Assembly: GCF_014646515.1 (NCBI RefSeq)
Contig: NZ_BMNK01000009.1
Coordinates: 294,975 to 358,974 of the forward strand
Length of the DNA: 64,000 bases
Source: Nonomuraea glycinis
GTDB lineage: Bacteria; Actinomycetota; Actinomycetes; Streptosporangiales; Streptosporangiaceae
Reading direction: 5' to 3'
The position numbers and the translations under genes were made by a program. A model generated the notes under the pieces. The model did not search any database. It was not told the DNA's origin and was given only the letters and a program-made list of their open reading frames with translations. Below are positions 16,901-24,797 of the stretch, piece by piece. Numbering within the stretch: the stretch's first letter is position 1; every line of letters starts with the position of its first letter.

Positions 16901-17061
16901 GCGTAGCCGGTGAGCAGGGCGTCGTGATCCAGGATGCGGGTGCCCCGGCCCACCTCGGGGTACGGCAACGGCTCGCCGGCGGCCTGGGCGGGGGGCGTGA
17001 TGGCGAAAGAGGTCATGGCTAACACCGCGACGGCAGCGAGCGCTATGGCTCTGCGTCTCAT
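13993..17061 (-). CDS. Secreted multi-domain glycoside hydrolase (MGH1/GH63-like)
   Basis: 1022-residue secreted enzyme. Residues 1-28 are a signal peptide ending near AQA. The following 480 residues form an (alpha/alpha)6 glycosidase of the MGH1/GH63-like group (motifs DDWAHQYGFWAADA, LYWSVPVWDAMEY, WDGPSWPFATSQTL, EHYNHSTYTDL). A discoidin-like carbohydrate-binding region follows (about 560-705, ending VELQAWSP), then a Thr/Pro repeat linker, an NEW3-like beta domain (ending VRAFARYG) and a C-terminal lectin-like domain. It probably attacks plant or microbial glycans outside the cell. ATG 17061 has AAGGTG upstream. The divergent AraC gene is a candidate regulator. Confidence 0.87.
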   Translation of the reverse strand: MRRRAIALAAVAVLAMTSFAITPPAQAAGEPLPYPEVGRGTRILDHDALLTGYAEPEWYKANIPFLDVPDREIQDVYYYRWSTYKRHIRYTDTATGHILTEFHNAPGYAAPLGGIVAAAGHHIYEGRWLRDRRPVDDYLRYWLRGPGAGPKPKTDHLNEDTDDWAHQYGFWAADAAYQRSLVTGDTKLVKSLLPDLIRQYDKWGNQYDKKLGLYWSVPVWDAMEYTASSYESDPADPYHGGHGYRPTLNAYQYGDAKAIAAIAHTQGDTATARRFEQRAKDLRTALHRRLWDPQRQFFYHKARADLDPQQRLVASREQIGFVPWMFDMADAGTEQAWAQLLDPQGFAAPYGPTTTERRSQWFMHDALTGCCRWDGPSWPFATSQTLTGMANLLNDYDQSVVDNDDYYQVLRGYARSQYKDGRPYVAEAHHPDEPRWIYDGRGHSEHYNHSTYTDLVISGLIGLRPQPGDRLTVNPLAPASWDHFVLENVPYRGHNVTVLWDRDGTRYGQGAGLRLYVDGRRIASRPTLGELTAPLPASVPEAGTPAMVNDAANPHGVGYPRPFASYTNDIDSVWDTVDGRIYYDDIPHSRWTNYRSPNAQDHLGLDFGVPTEVSDVRFHPYDDGGGVRAPAGYRLEHWDGATWQEVPGQRRTPERPAANALNRITFPALTTTRLRLGFDNPPGAYVGVVELQAWSPTTDDAHLTVTPADQPTTVNTPAEQPTTVNTPATPADQVTTVFTNTAASPATNVRVTLAVPPGWTARPHGSPGATRVRPRGELTVRWTLRPPSGTARPGGHPVRAFARYGSPGRPKQVSSTYGRFLVPLDLAAFPQVDAADAFGADTSASYTAYQPSGGEAKPAIAVGDGRLAATGATPYFALMAGPAPLPPGDAVSVLTAGSFAGHGRPEDSVFVGWVKDASTYVTAWYNHTRQMSGLNVSVNGHLLPLAGDAPLTLKPGDRFALLLSGTTITSYAESAGVWRELRTADLGDTLATPEARQGHRYGFGLRGSTGTITITAVEARRP
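14850..14948. repeat. 30-bp coding repeats for the Thr/Pro linker
   Basis: Near-identical 30-base units begin at 14885 and 14915, with a weaker one just before; they encode (P)ADQPTTVNTP-type linker repeats inside the glycoside hydrolase. Confidence 0.8.
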
Positions 17062-17257
17062 GGTCACCTTCAGACGTTCGGAGGTCCATCCCGGTCGTAT
17101 CCAGTCGCAAAACGACCGGATATGACTGTTTATATACAGATATTGACCACTCCGTTTCGCTTTAGCAAGACTTCGCCGCCGTCGACGCGGGGGGATATGT
17201 CAAGGCGTGACCGAAGTGAGCGGCTGCCGGAGTCACCCGCGCGGCAGTATGTGTTTC

Positions 17258-18268
17258 ATGTCGGAAGACAGCGTTGCGATCCAGTTCGTCCGATCAGCCA
17301 TCGCCTCAACCGAGACAGCCGGGATCGACGTCCGGCGGGAGCTGCGGGGCCTGCCGCTGTGGCCCGCGCTGACCCGCCCCGACACGACCCGCCTCAGCTG
17401 CGAGCAGACGGTCACCGCGATGCGGGTCCTGTGGCGGCTCACCGGGGACGAGCTGCTCCGGCTCGGGCCGCGGCCGGTGCCCCGGGGCACCTTCCAGATG
17501 ATCTCGCTGGGGCTGATCCACACCCCGGATCTGCGGGCCGCGCTCGAGCGGCTGGTCGCGTTCGTGTCGATCACCACCGGATACTCACGCAGCCGCCTCG
17601 TGGTGGACGGCGACACCTGCAGGATCGAGTTCGCCGCCGAACCGCTCCATCACGTACGGCCACTCGCCGCCGAGCTCATGCTCACCTGCGTCCACCGCTT
17701 CATGTCCTGGCTGGTGGCGCGGCGGATCCCGCTGTCCGGCCTGGAGCTGCCCTTCGCCGAACCCGACTACAGCGCCGAGTACACCTCGATCTTCGGTCGG
17801 CAGGCGTCCTTCGACGCGCCGACGGCGTCGATCAGCTTCGCCGCCCGCCTGCTGGCCGCTCCGGTCGTCCGGGAGGAGCCGGAGCTGCTGAGCTATATCC
17901 GCAGGTCACCGGTCGACCTGATCTACCTTCGTGACTACGGCACGACGACCACCGACCGGGTGCGCAACATGCTCGAACGCGGGGACATGACGCACTGGGA
18001 GCGGGCCGACCAGGTGGCGGCCCGGCTGTCGGTCAGCGTCCAGCACATGCGCCGCCTCCTGCGGCAGGAGGGCACGTCGTTCCAGCAGGTGCGCGAGGAG
18101 CTGCTCCGCGACATCGCCGTGAACAGCCTGCGGCAGGGCCGGGAGTCCATCGACGAGCTCTCCTACCGGCTCGGGTTCTCCGAGCCCAGCGCGTTCCGGC
18201 GGGCCTTCACACGCTGGGTCGGCAGCCCGCCGGGCGAGTACCGGCACTCGCTGACGAGCAAGGCTTAG
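17258..18268 (+). CDS. AraC-family transcriptional regulator
   Basis: 336 residues: an N-terminal arabinose-binding-like domain of the AraC/OruR type (about 20-190) and a C-terminal double HTH (about 235-333: ADQVAARLSVSVQHMRRLLRQEG, then SIDELSYRLGFSEPSAFRRAFTRWVG). ATG 17258 is chosen; GTG 17207 would add 17 residues and neither has a clear ribosome site. It diverges from the secreted glycoside hydrolase gene, which it may control. The last 9 codons and the DNA beyond them are duplicated in tandem. Confidence 0.87.
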   Translation: MSEDSVAIQFVRSAIASTETAGIDVRRELRGLPLWPALTRPDTTRLSCEQTVTAMRVLWRLTGDELLRLGPRPVPRGTFQMISLGLIHTPDLRAALERLVAFVSITTGYSRSRLVVDGDTCRIEFAAEPLHHVRPLAAELMLTCVHRFMSWLVARRIPLSGLELPFAEPDYSAEYTSIFGRQASFDAPTASISFAARLLAAPVVREEPELLSYIRRSPVDLIYLRDYGTTTTDRVRNMLERGDMTHWERADQVAARLSVSVQHMRRLLRQEGTSFQQVREELLRDIAVNSLRQGRESIDELSYRLGFSEPSAFRRAFTRWVGSPPGEYRHSLTSKA

Positions 18269-18324
18269 CTGCTCCGGCAGGACCGGCACTCGCTGACGAG
18301 CGGGGCCTAACTGCTCCGGCGGGA
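18241..18324. repeat. 42-bp tandem duplication at convergent gene ends
   Basis: Two imperfect 42-bp units start at 18241 and 18283, both beginning CCGGCACTCGCTGACGAGC. The first holds the araC-type stop codon; the second holds the stop of the converging Lnt-like gene. Confidence 0.9.
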
Positions 18325-19839
18325 CCGGCGGTCGCGCACCGCCAGGCCGATCGCGACGACGGTCCCGGCCATGCACAGCCAGGCGAAGGTGTCGCCGATC
18401 ACGCGGTAGGCGGTCCAGGCGCCGCCCGTGGGCACGTCGGAGTACACGATGTGCCGGTCCGCGCCCGCGTAGTCGTGGGCGGCGAGCGTCCGGCCCTGCT
18501 GGTCGAACGCGCCCGACACGCCGAACTCAGCCTGCCGGATCATCGCGTACCCGTTCTCGACGGCGCGCAGCTGCGCGTTCTGGCTGTGCATCGCGCCGAC
18601 CTCGGGCCAGTCGCGGGCGGGCACCATCATGATGTCGGCGTCCACCCGCAACAGCTCGGGGAAGTCGGCGTCGAAGCAGATCACCGTGGCCAGCCGTCCG
18701 TACGGCGTCTCCGCGACCGGCACCACGCCGTCACCGCCCGGATAGAACTCCAGGCCGGGCACCGGATGCGCCTTGTTGTAGACCCACACCTGCTTGCCCT
18801 CCGGGTCGAACAGGTAGGCGCGGTTGGCCGCGTACGGCGCCTCCGGCAGGTAGAGGTTCACGGCGGCCTGAAGGTAGATCCGGCTCTCGCGCGCGGTGGC
18901 GGCGACCTGGCCCAGGAACGCCGGCAGGTCGGCGGCCAGCACGTTGGCCGCCTGCTCCGACCACATCACGATCTTGGCGCCCGCCTGCCCCGCCTCCCGC
19001 GACCGGGTCAGCATGTTGGCGTTCACCTTGTCGAAGGCGGCCCGTACCGCCGCCTGATCTTGTCCCGCCACCTCCTGCTGGGTGACGTTCTCGCCGATCA
19101 CGCCCTTCAGCTCACGGGTGATGGAGGTGTCCGGGCTGATGCCCGCGACCCGCACCCGGTCTCCGTCCGGCGCGAAGAACGCCAGCCGGGCCCCGCCGGC
19201 CAGCAGCAGCACCAGCAGCACGGCGGCGAAGGAGCCGAGCACGGCGCCCGCCCTGCGCGGGTTCGCCCAGAAGTGGTTGGCCACTGTGGCGAACAGGCCG
19301 AGGAGGAAGCCCACGCCGTAGGGGCCGGTCAACCCGACCACCTGCAGCAGCTCCAGGGTGCCGTGCTGGGTCCCGGCCGGCACGCCGAACGCGGTGCCGA
19401 AGGGGCTGATGAGCGTCATCGCGAACTCGCAGGCCGCGAGCGCCGCCGGGAACAGCAGCAGGCCCACCACGGTGCCGGCTCCCGGCGTGACGAGCCGGTC
19501 CACCACGTACGGCACCACGGTGAGGGTGCCGAGCGCGATGATCCCCACCACGACGAACGGCGTCATCGGCACGGCGGTCTCGACCAGCCAGAACACGCTC
19601 GCCAGCACGGACGCCAGCCACACCAGCAACAGGCCGGTGGCCGCCGGGCTGGTCCTGGTGAACCTCAGCAGGAAAAGGGGTGACAGCCAGGCCGCAAGCG
19701 CGATGTCGAAGCGGCCACGCGCGGCGAACAGCCAGAGCACCGCCCCGGCGGCCAGCCAGGCCCAGCGCCACCGATCACCGCCCGGAACCGCCGGCCCGGT
19801 GGCGGTGACGCTCTGTGGAGCGACCGTATCTGTGTTCAT
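18307..19839 (-). CDS. Apolipoprotein N-acyltransferase-like protein
   Basis: 510-residue membrane protein with about six N-terminal hydrophobic helices (27-215) and a nitrilase-type domain (230-480). The Glu-Lys-Cys triad of Lnt is present: E295 in MWSEQA, K356 in VYNKAHPVPG, C388 in VICFDADFP. It should transfer an acyl chain to the N-terminus of lipoproteins at the outer face of the membrane. It is shorter in the membrane part than E. coli Lnt and is not next to a Ppm gene, so it could be an extra acyltransferase rather than the housekeeping one. GGAAGG precedes ATG 19839. Confidence 0.85.
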   Translation of the reverse strand: MNTDTVAPQSVTATGPAVPGGDRWRWAWLAAGAVLWLFAARGRFDIALAAWLSPLFLLRFTRTSPAATGLLLVWLASVLASVFWLVETAVPMTPFVVVGIIALGTLTVVPYVVDRLVTPGAGTVVGLLLFPAALAACEFAMTLISPFGTAFGVPAGTQHGTLELLQVVGLTGPYGVGFLLGLFATVANHFWANPRRAGAVLGSFAAVLLVLLLAGGARLAFFAPDGDRVRVAGISPDTSITRELKGVIGENVTQQEVAGQDQAAVRAAFDKVNANMLTRSREAGQAGAKIVMWSEQAANVLAADLPAFLGQVAATARESRIYLQAAVNLYLPEAPYAANRAYLFDPEGKQVWVYNKAHPVPGLEFYPGGDGVVPVAETPYGRLATVICFDADFPELLRVDADIMMVPARDWPEVGAMHSQNAQLRAVENGYAMIRQAEFGVSGAFDQQGRTLAAHDYAGADRHIVYSDVPTGGAWTAYRVIGDTFAWLCMAGTVVAIGLAVRDRRSRRSS

Positions 19840-19859
19840 CTCGACCTTCCCTGCCGTCG

Positions 19860-19878
19860 TAGCTTCCTTGGCAAGCTA
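19860..19878. promoter_or_regulatory. Palindromic operator candidate before the Lnt-like gene
   Basis: TAGCTTCCTTGGCAAGCTA, an inverted repeat with TAGCTT/AAGCTA arms, 20 bases upstream of the gene start. A related half site GGGAAGCT lies at about 19894. It is TetR/MarR-like in form; the regulator is unknown. Confidence 0.5.
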
Positions 19879-19981
19879 ACGACGGCGTCACCTGGGAAGC
19901 TGTGACCCGGACTCTCCTGTTCCATGACCGAGCCGCGCACCGGACCGGGCACGACTCCACGGCAGAGCCGGGCACGACGAA

Positions 19982-20014
19982 CGGCGGCCACCAGGAGAGA
20001 TCCGGTGGCCGCCG
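19982..20014 (-). terminator. Terminator of the ABC importer operon
   Basis: Perfect 11-bp stem CGGCGGCCACC/GGTGGCCGCCG with an 11-base loop, 17 bases beyond the stop of the substrate-binding protein gene. Confidence 0.75.
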
Positions 20015-20030
20015 CGCCGTGCGGGATGGT

Positions 20031-21692
20031 CTAGGACTCGTTCAGCCACATGTCCGCGAGCCGCCTGCCGTGGTAGATCGGGCTCTCGTACAGGCCCTGC
20101 ACCCGGGCGCCGGTGATGCCGTAGTCGAACTTCTGGATCGGGTAGAGCACCTGGACGATCTCGGTCTCCATCCGCGTCTGCATCTTCCGGTAGATCTCGT
20201 TGCGCTTGTCCTCGTCCTGCTCCGCGCGGGACTGTGCGAGCAGCTCGTACAGCTCGGCGTCGTCCACCGAGGTGTAGTTCTCCAGCGACTCCTTCTCGAA
20301 GTCACGCCACACCTGGTCGGGCAGGTGCACGCCACGCAGCGCCTTGGCCATGGGGAAGTCGTGCTTACGGCGCCGGTCGATGCCCGTGGCCGGGTCGACC
20401 ATCTCCAGCTCCATCTTGATGCCGACCTTGGCCAGGTCCTCCTGCATCCACTGCGCCTCACGGACGTCCTCGTCATCGACGCGCTGCACCATGAGCTTGG
20501 TGGAGAACCCGTTCGGCAGTCCCGCCTCCGCCAGCAGCTTCTTGGCGTTCTCAGGATCGTACGGCCGGAGCTTGAGCACCTCGTCGCGGGTCAGCGCGGC
20601 GGCGCTGGTGTCGGGCCGTACCAGTGAGGTCAGGTTGAACTTGCCGCGGATGTTCTCCCCCATCCCGACCCAGTCGATGGCCTGCGCGACCGCCTGCCGC
20701 ACCTTCAGGTCGTCGAACGGCTCGACCTTGGGGTTGATGAAGAAGCTGACCGGGGCGCCGGGCGTCTCGGCGACCTTGAGGCCCTGCTCGCCGAGCTGCT
20801 TGGCCACGTTCTGGTCGCTGGTGGTGCCGGAGTCCAGGCGTCCGCTGCGCAGCGCCGCGGTGACGGCCGCGATGTCCGTCATGATCGGGCGCTTGATCAC
20901 GTCGACGTACGGCTTGCCCTTGATGTAGTAGTCGGGGTTCTTCTTGAACACCCACTCCACGTCGGGGGTGTGCTTGTCGAGCATGAACGGGCCGGTCCCG
21001 ATCGCCTGGGTGGCCAGGTCGAACTTGCCCTCGACACCCTCCCTGGGCAGGATCATGTTGAAGTGGTAGGCGAGGTAGTCCAGCATCGGCGCGTACGGCT
21101 TGCTCAGCTTGAACACGACGGTGTGCTCGTCCGGCGCCTCGATACTGGTGACCGGCTCGATCATCCACTGGTGCACCCGGGTGGCCTTCTTCAGGGCCTC
21201 GAAGGTGGCCACCACGTCGTCGGCGACGAACGCCCGCCCGTTCACCGGCGCGATGTTGTGCCAGCGCACGTCCTTGCGCAGCTTGAAGGTGTAGGACTTG
21301 CCGTCCTTGGCGACCTCCCAGGACTCGGCGAGATCCGGCTCCAGCTCCCACGCCTTCACGTTCGGCCCGACCTTGATGTCGATGAGCTTGCCGTAGACGG
21401 AGCCGGAGAGCAGCGTGTTCAGGGTCGGGTCACTGCTGATCAGCGGGTTGAGCCCGTTGGTGATCTCCGAGGGAAGCTGGAGCACGGCCGTGCCGCCCGG
21501 CTTGGGCGCGCCGACCGGGGCCGCGGCGCCGCTGTCGGTGCTGCCGCCGGTGCCGCCACCGCCGCCGCAGCCGGTCAGGGTCAGCGCCGTGACGAGCGCT
21601 GCCGCGAGCAGCGGCCGGCGCTTCACGCCGAGTCCCCGACGGGGGTGGACCGCCGCGTTCGAGGCGGCCCGTCCCTTCCATGAACTTTCCAT
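20031..21692 (-). CDS. Dipeptide/oligopeptide-type ABC transporter substrate-binding lipoprotein
   Basis: Family 5 solute-binding protein (DppA/OppA type), 553 residues. The signal peptide ends in LTLTGC with the lipidated Cys at 42, followed by a Gly-rich tether. Family signature includes NGLNPLISSDPTLNTLLSGSV and the hinge region LRKDVRWH. ATG 21692 with AGG upstream gives a long n-region; GTG 22 codons later is an alternative. It is the last gene of a leftward operon with two permeases, two ATPases, an amidohydrolase and an alcohol dehydrogenase, so the ligand is likely the substrate of that catabolic locus rather than necessarily a peptide. Confidence 0.92.
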   Translation of the reverse strand: MESSWKGRAASNAAVHPRRGLGVKRRPLLAAALVTALTLTGCGGGGGTGGSTDSGAAAPVGAPKPGGTAVLQLPSEITNGLNPLISSDPTLNTLLSGSVYGKLIDIKVGPNVKAWELEPDLAESWEVAKDGKSYTFKLRKDVRWHNIAPVNGRAFVADDVVATFEALKKATRVHQWMIEPVTSIEAPDEHTVVFKLSKPYAPMLDYLAYHFNMILPREGVEGKFDLATQAIGTGPFMLDKHTPDVEWVFKKNPDYYIKGKPYVDVIKRPIMTDIAAVTAALRSGRLDSGTTSDQNVAKQLGEQGLKVAETPGAPVSFFINPKVEPFDDLKVRQAVAQAIDWVGMGENIRGKFNLTSLVRPDTSAAALTRDEVLKLRPYDPENAKKLLAEAGLPNGFSTKLMVQRVDDEDVREAQWMQEDLAKVGIKMELEMVDPATGIDRRRKHDFPMAKALRGVHLPDQVWRDFEKESLENYTSVDDAELYELLAQSRAEQDEDKRNEIYRKMQTRMETEIVQVLYPIQKFDYGITGARVQGLYESPIYHGRRLADMWLNES

Positions 21693-21775
21693 GGTCCTGC
21701 CTTCCAATGAATCATCGCGCCTCGGCGCGGGGGGTCCGGGGGCACGGCCGGAATCGGCCGACCGGGTATGTCGGA

Positions 21776-22792
21776 TCAGTTCTTGTCGGCGGCGCGGGAC
21801 AGGCTCGGGGCCAGGCGGGACAGCATGCGCCGGCCCCACCACAGTCCGGTGACCCGGTCGAGGGCCCGCCGCTGCAGGCGTGGGTCGAGATGGTCACGCA
21901 GCGCGTCGCCGAGGAGGTTGAAGCTGAAGACGGCGATGGACAGCGCGATGGAGGGGACGATGATCAGCCAGGGGGCGCGTTCGACGTAGCGCACCCCTTC
22001 GGAGAGCATCAGGCCCCAGGACGGGGTGGGCGGCGGCGCGCCGATACCGAGGAAGCTCAGCGCCGACTCCGCGATGATCACTCCGGCGAAGATCAGGCTG
22101 CCCAGGGTCAGCACCGAGGCCAGCAGGTTGGGCAGCACGTGCAGGGCCAGGATGCGGGGCGCGTGCGCGCCGGTCGCCCGGGCCGCCTCGACGTAGGGCT
22201 CCTGGCGGACCCGCAGCGTCTCGGCGCGGGCGATCCGGTTGAACGACGGGGTGATCACCACGGTCAGCGCGATGATCGTGTTACGCACCGACGGGCCCAG
22301 GATCACCGCGATGAACAGCAGCAGCACGATGCCGGGAATGGCCTGCACGGAGTCCATCACCCGCTGCACCACCACGTCGAGGGCCCGGCCGAAGTAGCCC
22401 GAGACGACGCCGATCGCGGTGCCCAGCACCAGGCTGACGCCGGTGGTCACGACGCCGATGAGCAACGACGTCTGAGCGCCGTAGATGGTCCGGCTCAGCA
22501 CGTCGCGGCCGAGGTCGTCGGTGCCGAACAGGTACGTGCCCGACGGCGGCTCCAGGATGTCCCGGCGGAACTGCTGCACCGGATCGTACGGGGCCACCAG
22601 GGGCGCGAACACGGCCACGAACACGAAGAAGCAGATCAGCAGCAACGCGGCGGCGCCCAGCGGCTGGGAGCGTACGAACGTGCGCAGCGCCGTCAGCACC
22701 TGGCGCACCCCGAGCCGGCGCGGCGGCCGGGGCGGCTTCGGTGCGGATCGTACGGCCGGCGCCTCGTCCGTCAATGTCGGCTTCTGGGTCAC
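21776..22792 (-). CDS. ABC transporter permease, DppC type
   Basis: Inner-membrane permease of 338 residues with the N-terminal OppC-like segment and the BPD_transp_1 domain. Landmarks: LFGTDDLGRDVLSRTIYGAQTSL and the ATPase-contact EAA-like region EAARATGAHAPRILALHVLPN. About six membrane helices. GTG 22792 overlaps the dppB stop by 4 bases (GTGA), indicating coupled translation. Confidence 0.93.
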   Translation of the reverse strand: MTQKPTLTDEAPAVRSAPKPPRPPRRLGVRQVLTALRTFVRSQPLGAAALLLICFFVFVAVFAPLVAPYDPVQQFRRDILEPPSGTYLFGTDDLGRDVLSRTIYGAQTSLLIGVVTTGVSLVLGTAIGVVSGYFGRALDVVVQRVMDSVQAIPGIVLLLFIAVILGPSVRNTIIALTVVITPSFNRIARAETLRVRQEPYVEAARATGAHAPRILALHVLPNLLASVLTLGSLIFAGVIIAESALSFLGIGAPPPTPSWGLMLSEGVRYVERAPWLIIVPSIALSIAVFSFNLLGDALRDHLDPRLQRRALDRVTGLWWGRRMLSRLAPSLSRAADKN

Positions 22793-23748
22793 GACAGCGC
22801 CTTCCCGGAGCGGATCCGCGGATCGACCAGCGCGTACAGCAGGTCGATCAGAATGATCGTGATGACGAACAGACCGGCGTAGAAAATCGTGCAGGCCACC
22901 ACCACCGGATAGTCCCGGTCGAGCACCGCCTGGTAGATGAGCTGTCCGGTGCCGGGGAGCGAGAACATCCGCTCGATGATCACCGTGCCGCCGAGCACCG
23001 TGGCCAGCTCCAGCCCGAGCAGCGTGAGCACCGCGATCGTCGAGTTGCGCAGCGCGTGCTTGGCGATCACCACCCGCTCCCGGACGCCCTTGGCGCGCAC
23101 CGTGCGGATGTAGTCCGAGCCCAGCGACTCCAGCATCGACGACCGGGTCAGCCGGGCCACCGAGGCCATGCCGCCGGTGCCCAGCGCGATGACCGGGATC
23201 GCGATCTGCTGCGCCCAACTGGTGAAGTCCTCGGCCGGGCCGGTGTAGACGATCGGCGGCGACCAGGCGAACCAGATCGCCAGCCCGGTCAGCACCAGCA
23301 GCGCGACGACGAAGTTCGGCACCGACAGGAACGCCACCGCGAACAGCCGCATGGCGCCGTCCACCATGGAGCCGCGGGTCGCCGCGGCGACGACGCCGAC
23401 CACGAGCCCGAGCACCGCGCCGAGCATCATGGCCATCAGGCCGAGCTGCACGGTGACCGGAATCCGGGCCAGGAACAGGTCCACGACGGACTCGCCGCTG
23501 TAGAACGACGTGCCCAGATCGCCCTGGACGGCATCGCCGAGCCAGGTCCACAACTGCACCCACACGGGGTCGTCCAGCCCGAACTCCGCCCGCATGGCGT
23601 CGGCTTCGGCCTTGCTCACCCCGGTGTCCTGCAGCTGCAGGCTCACCGCGTCGCCGGGCACCAACCGCATGATCATGAAGACGAACACCGTGACCAGGAA
23701 CATGACCACCGCGCCGAACCCCAGCCTGCGCAGGGCGTAGCCGATCAT
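22789..23748 (-). CDS. ABC transporter permease, DppB type
   Basis: Permease of 319 residues. It has the typical short N-terminal helix with RLVPGD, the loop GDLGTSFYSGESV, and the ATPase-contact motif YIRTVRAKGVRERVVIAKHALRN. About six membrane helices. ATG 23748 overlaps the preceding ATPase gene stop by 4 bases (ATGA). It forms the translocation path with the DppC-type subunit. Confidence 0.94.
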   Translation of the reverse strand: MIGYALRRLGFGAVVMFLVTVFVFMIMRLVPGDAVSLQLQDTGVSKAEADAMRAEFGLDDPVWVQLWTWLGDAVQGDLGTSFYSGESVVDLFLARIPVTVQLGLMAMMLGAVLGLVVGVVAAATRGSMVDGAMRLFAVAFLSVPNFVVALLVLTGLAIWFAWSPPIVYTGPAEDFTSWAQQIAIPVIALGTGGMASVARLTRSSMLESLGSDYIRTVRAKGVRERVVIAKHALRNSTIAVLTLLGLELATVLGGTVIIERMFSLPGTGQLIYQAVLDRDYPVVVACTIFYAGLFVITIILIDLLYALVDPRIRSGKALS

Positions 23749-24797
23749 CGCTCGCTCGCCTCCCGTTCGGCGTCGGCGGGGGCGGCGGGGGCGTCGAACA
23801 GGTGACAGGCCACGGCGCGGCCGGTCGGAACTCGGTGCATGGCAGGCGCTTCCTCTCGGCACCGCCGCATCGCCTGCGGGCAGCGGGGATGGAACCGGCA
23901 CCCCGGCGGCGGATCGCTCGGGCTGGCGGGCTCGCCGCGCGGGATCGAGCGGCGACCGCGGCCGTCGGCCAGCTCGGGCGCGAACTCGGGCACGGCGGAG
24001 ACGAGCATCTTGGTGTACGGGTGCCGCGGATCGGCGAACAGCTCGTCACCGTCGCCCCGCTCCACGATCTCGCCGAGGTACATGACGCAGACCTCGTCGG
24101 CCATGTACCGCACGACGTTGAGATCGTGCGCGATGAACAGGTAGGACAGGCCGAGCTCGGCCTGCAGCTCCTTGAGCAGGTTCAGCACCTGGGCCTGCAC
24201 CGACACGTCGAGCGCGGAGACGGCCTCGTCGCAGACGATCAGGTCCGGGTCGGTGGCGAGCGCGCGGGCGATGCCGATGCGCTGCGCCTGCCCGCCGGAG
24301 AACTGGTGGGAGAATTTGTACAGGTCGCCGGAGCTGAGGCCGACCCGCTCCAGCAGCTCCACCACCCGGTCCGCCTTGTCCTTGCCCTTGGCGATCCCGT
24401 GCACGCTGAGCGGCTCGCCGACCGCGTTGAGCACCCGCATCCGGGGGTTCAGCGAACCGAGCGGGTCCTGGAACACGATCTGCATCCGCCGCCGCAGCGC
24501 CCGCATCTCGGCCCGCGAGGCACGCAGCAGGTCGACGCCGTCGAAGCTCACCTCGCCGGAGGTGGGGTCGAGCAGGCGCAGGGCCAGCCGGGCGACGGTG
24601 GACTTCCCGGAGCCGGACTCCCCCACCAGGCCCACGGTCCGGCCGCGCGGGATCTTCAGCGAGACCCCGTTGACCGCCTGCACCACCGTGCGCCGCGACC
24701 GGAACTGCTTGACCAGGTCCCGCGCCTCGAACAACGGGGCCGCCCGCTCGTCCGCGAGCTGCGGTCCGGACGCCACGGAAACGTCGCTACCCGACAC
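23745..24797 (-). CDS. ABC transporter ATPase, DppF type
   Basis: 350-residue ATPase. Walker A GESGSGKST, Q-loop FQDPLGSLNPRM, signature FSGGQAQR, Walker B LIVCDEAVSALD and H-loop AHD are present, with the oligopeptide-type C-terminal Cys cluster (CRFHPRCPQAMRRC) that binds an iron-sulfur cluster in related proteins. GTG 24797 overlaps the end of the DppD-type gene by 11 bases. Confidence 0.93.
   Translation of the reverse strand: MSGSDVSVASGPQLADERAAPLFEARDLVKQFRSRRTVVQAVNGVSLKIPRGRTVGLVGESGSGKSTVARLALRLLDPTSGEVSFDGVDLLRASRAEMRALRRRMQIVFQDPLGSLNPRMRVLNAVGEPLSVHGIAKGKDKADRVVELLERVGLSSGDLYKFSHQFSGGQAQRIGIARALATDPDLIVCDEAVSALDVSVQAQVLNLLKELQAELGLSYLFIAHDLNVVRYMADEVCVMYLGEIVERGDGDELFADPRHPYTKMLVSAVPEFAPELADGRGRRSIPRGEPASPSDPPPGCRFHPRCPQAMRRCREEAPAMHRVPTGRAVACHLFDAPAAPADAEREASER

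Noticed and set aside
15151..17022. 623-codon frame antisense to the glycoside hydrolase
   Set aside because: Val/Gly/Arg-rich shadow without any domain; the minus-strand enzyme has clear motifs.
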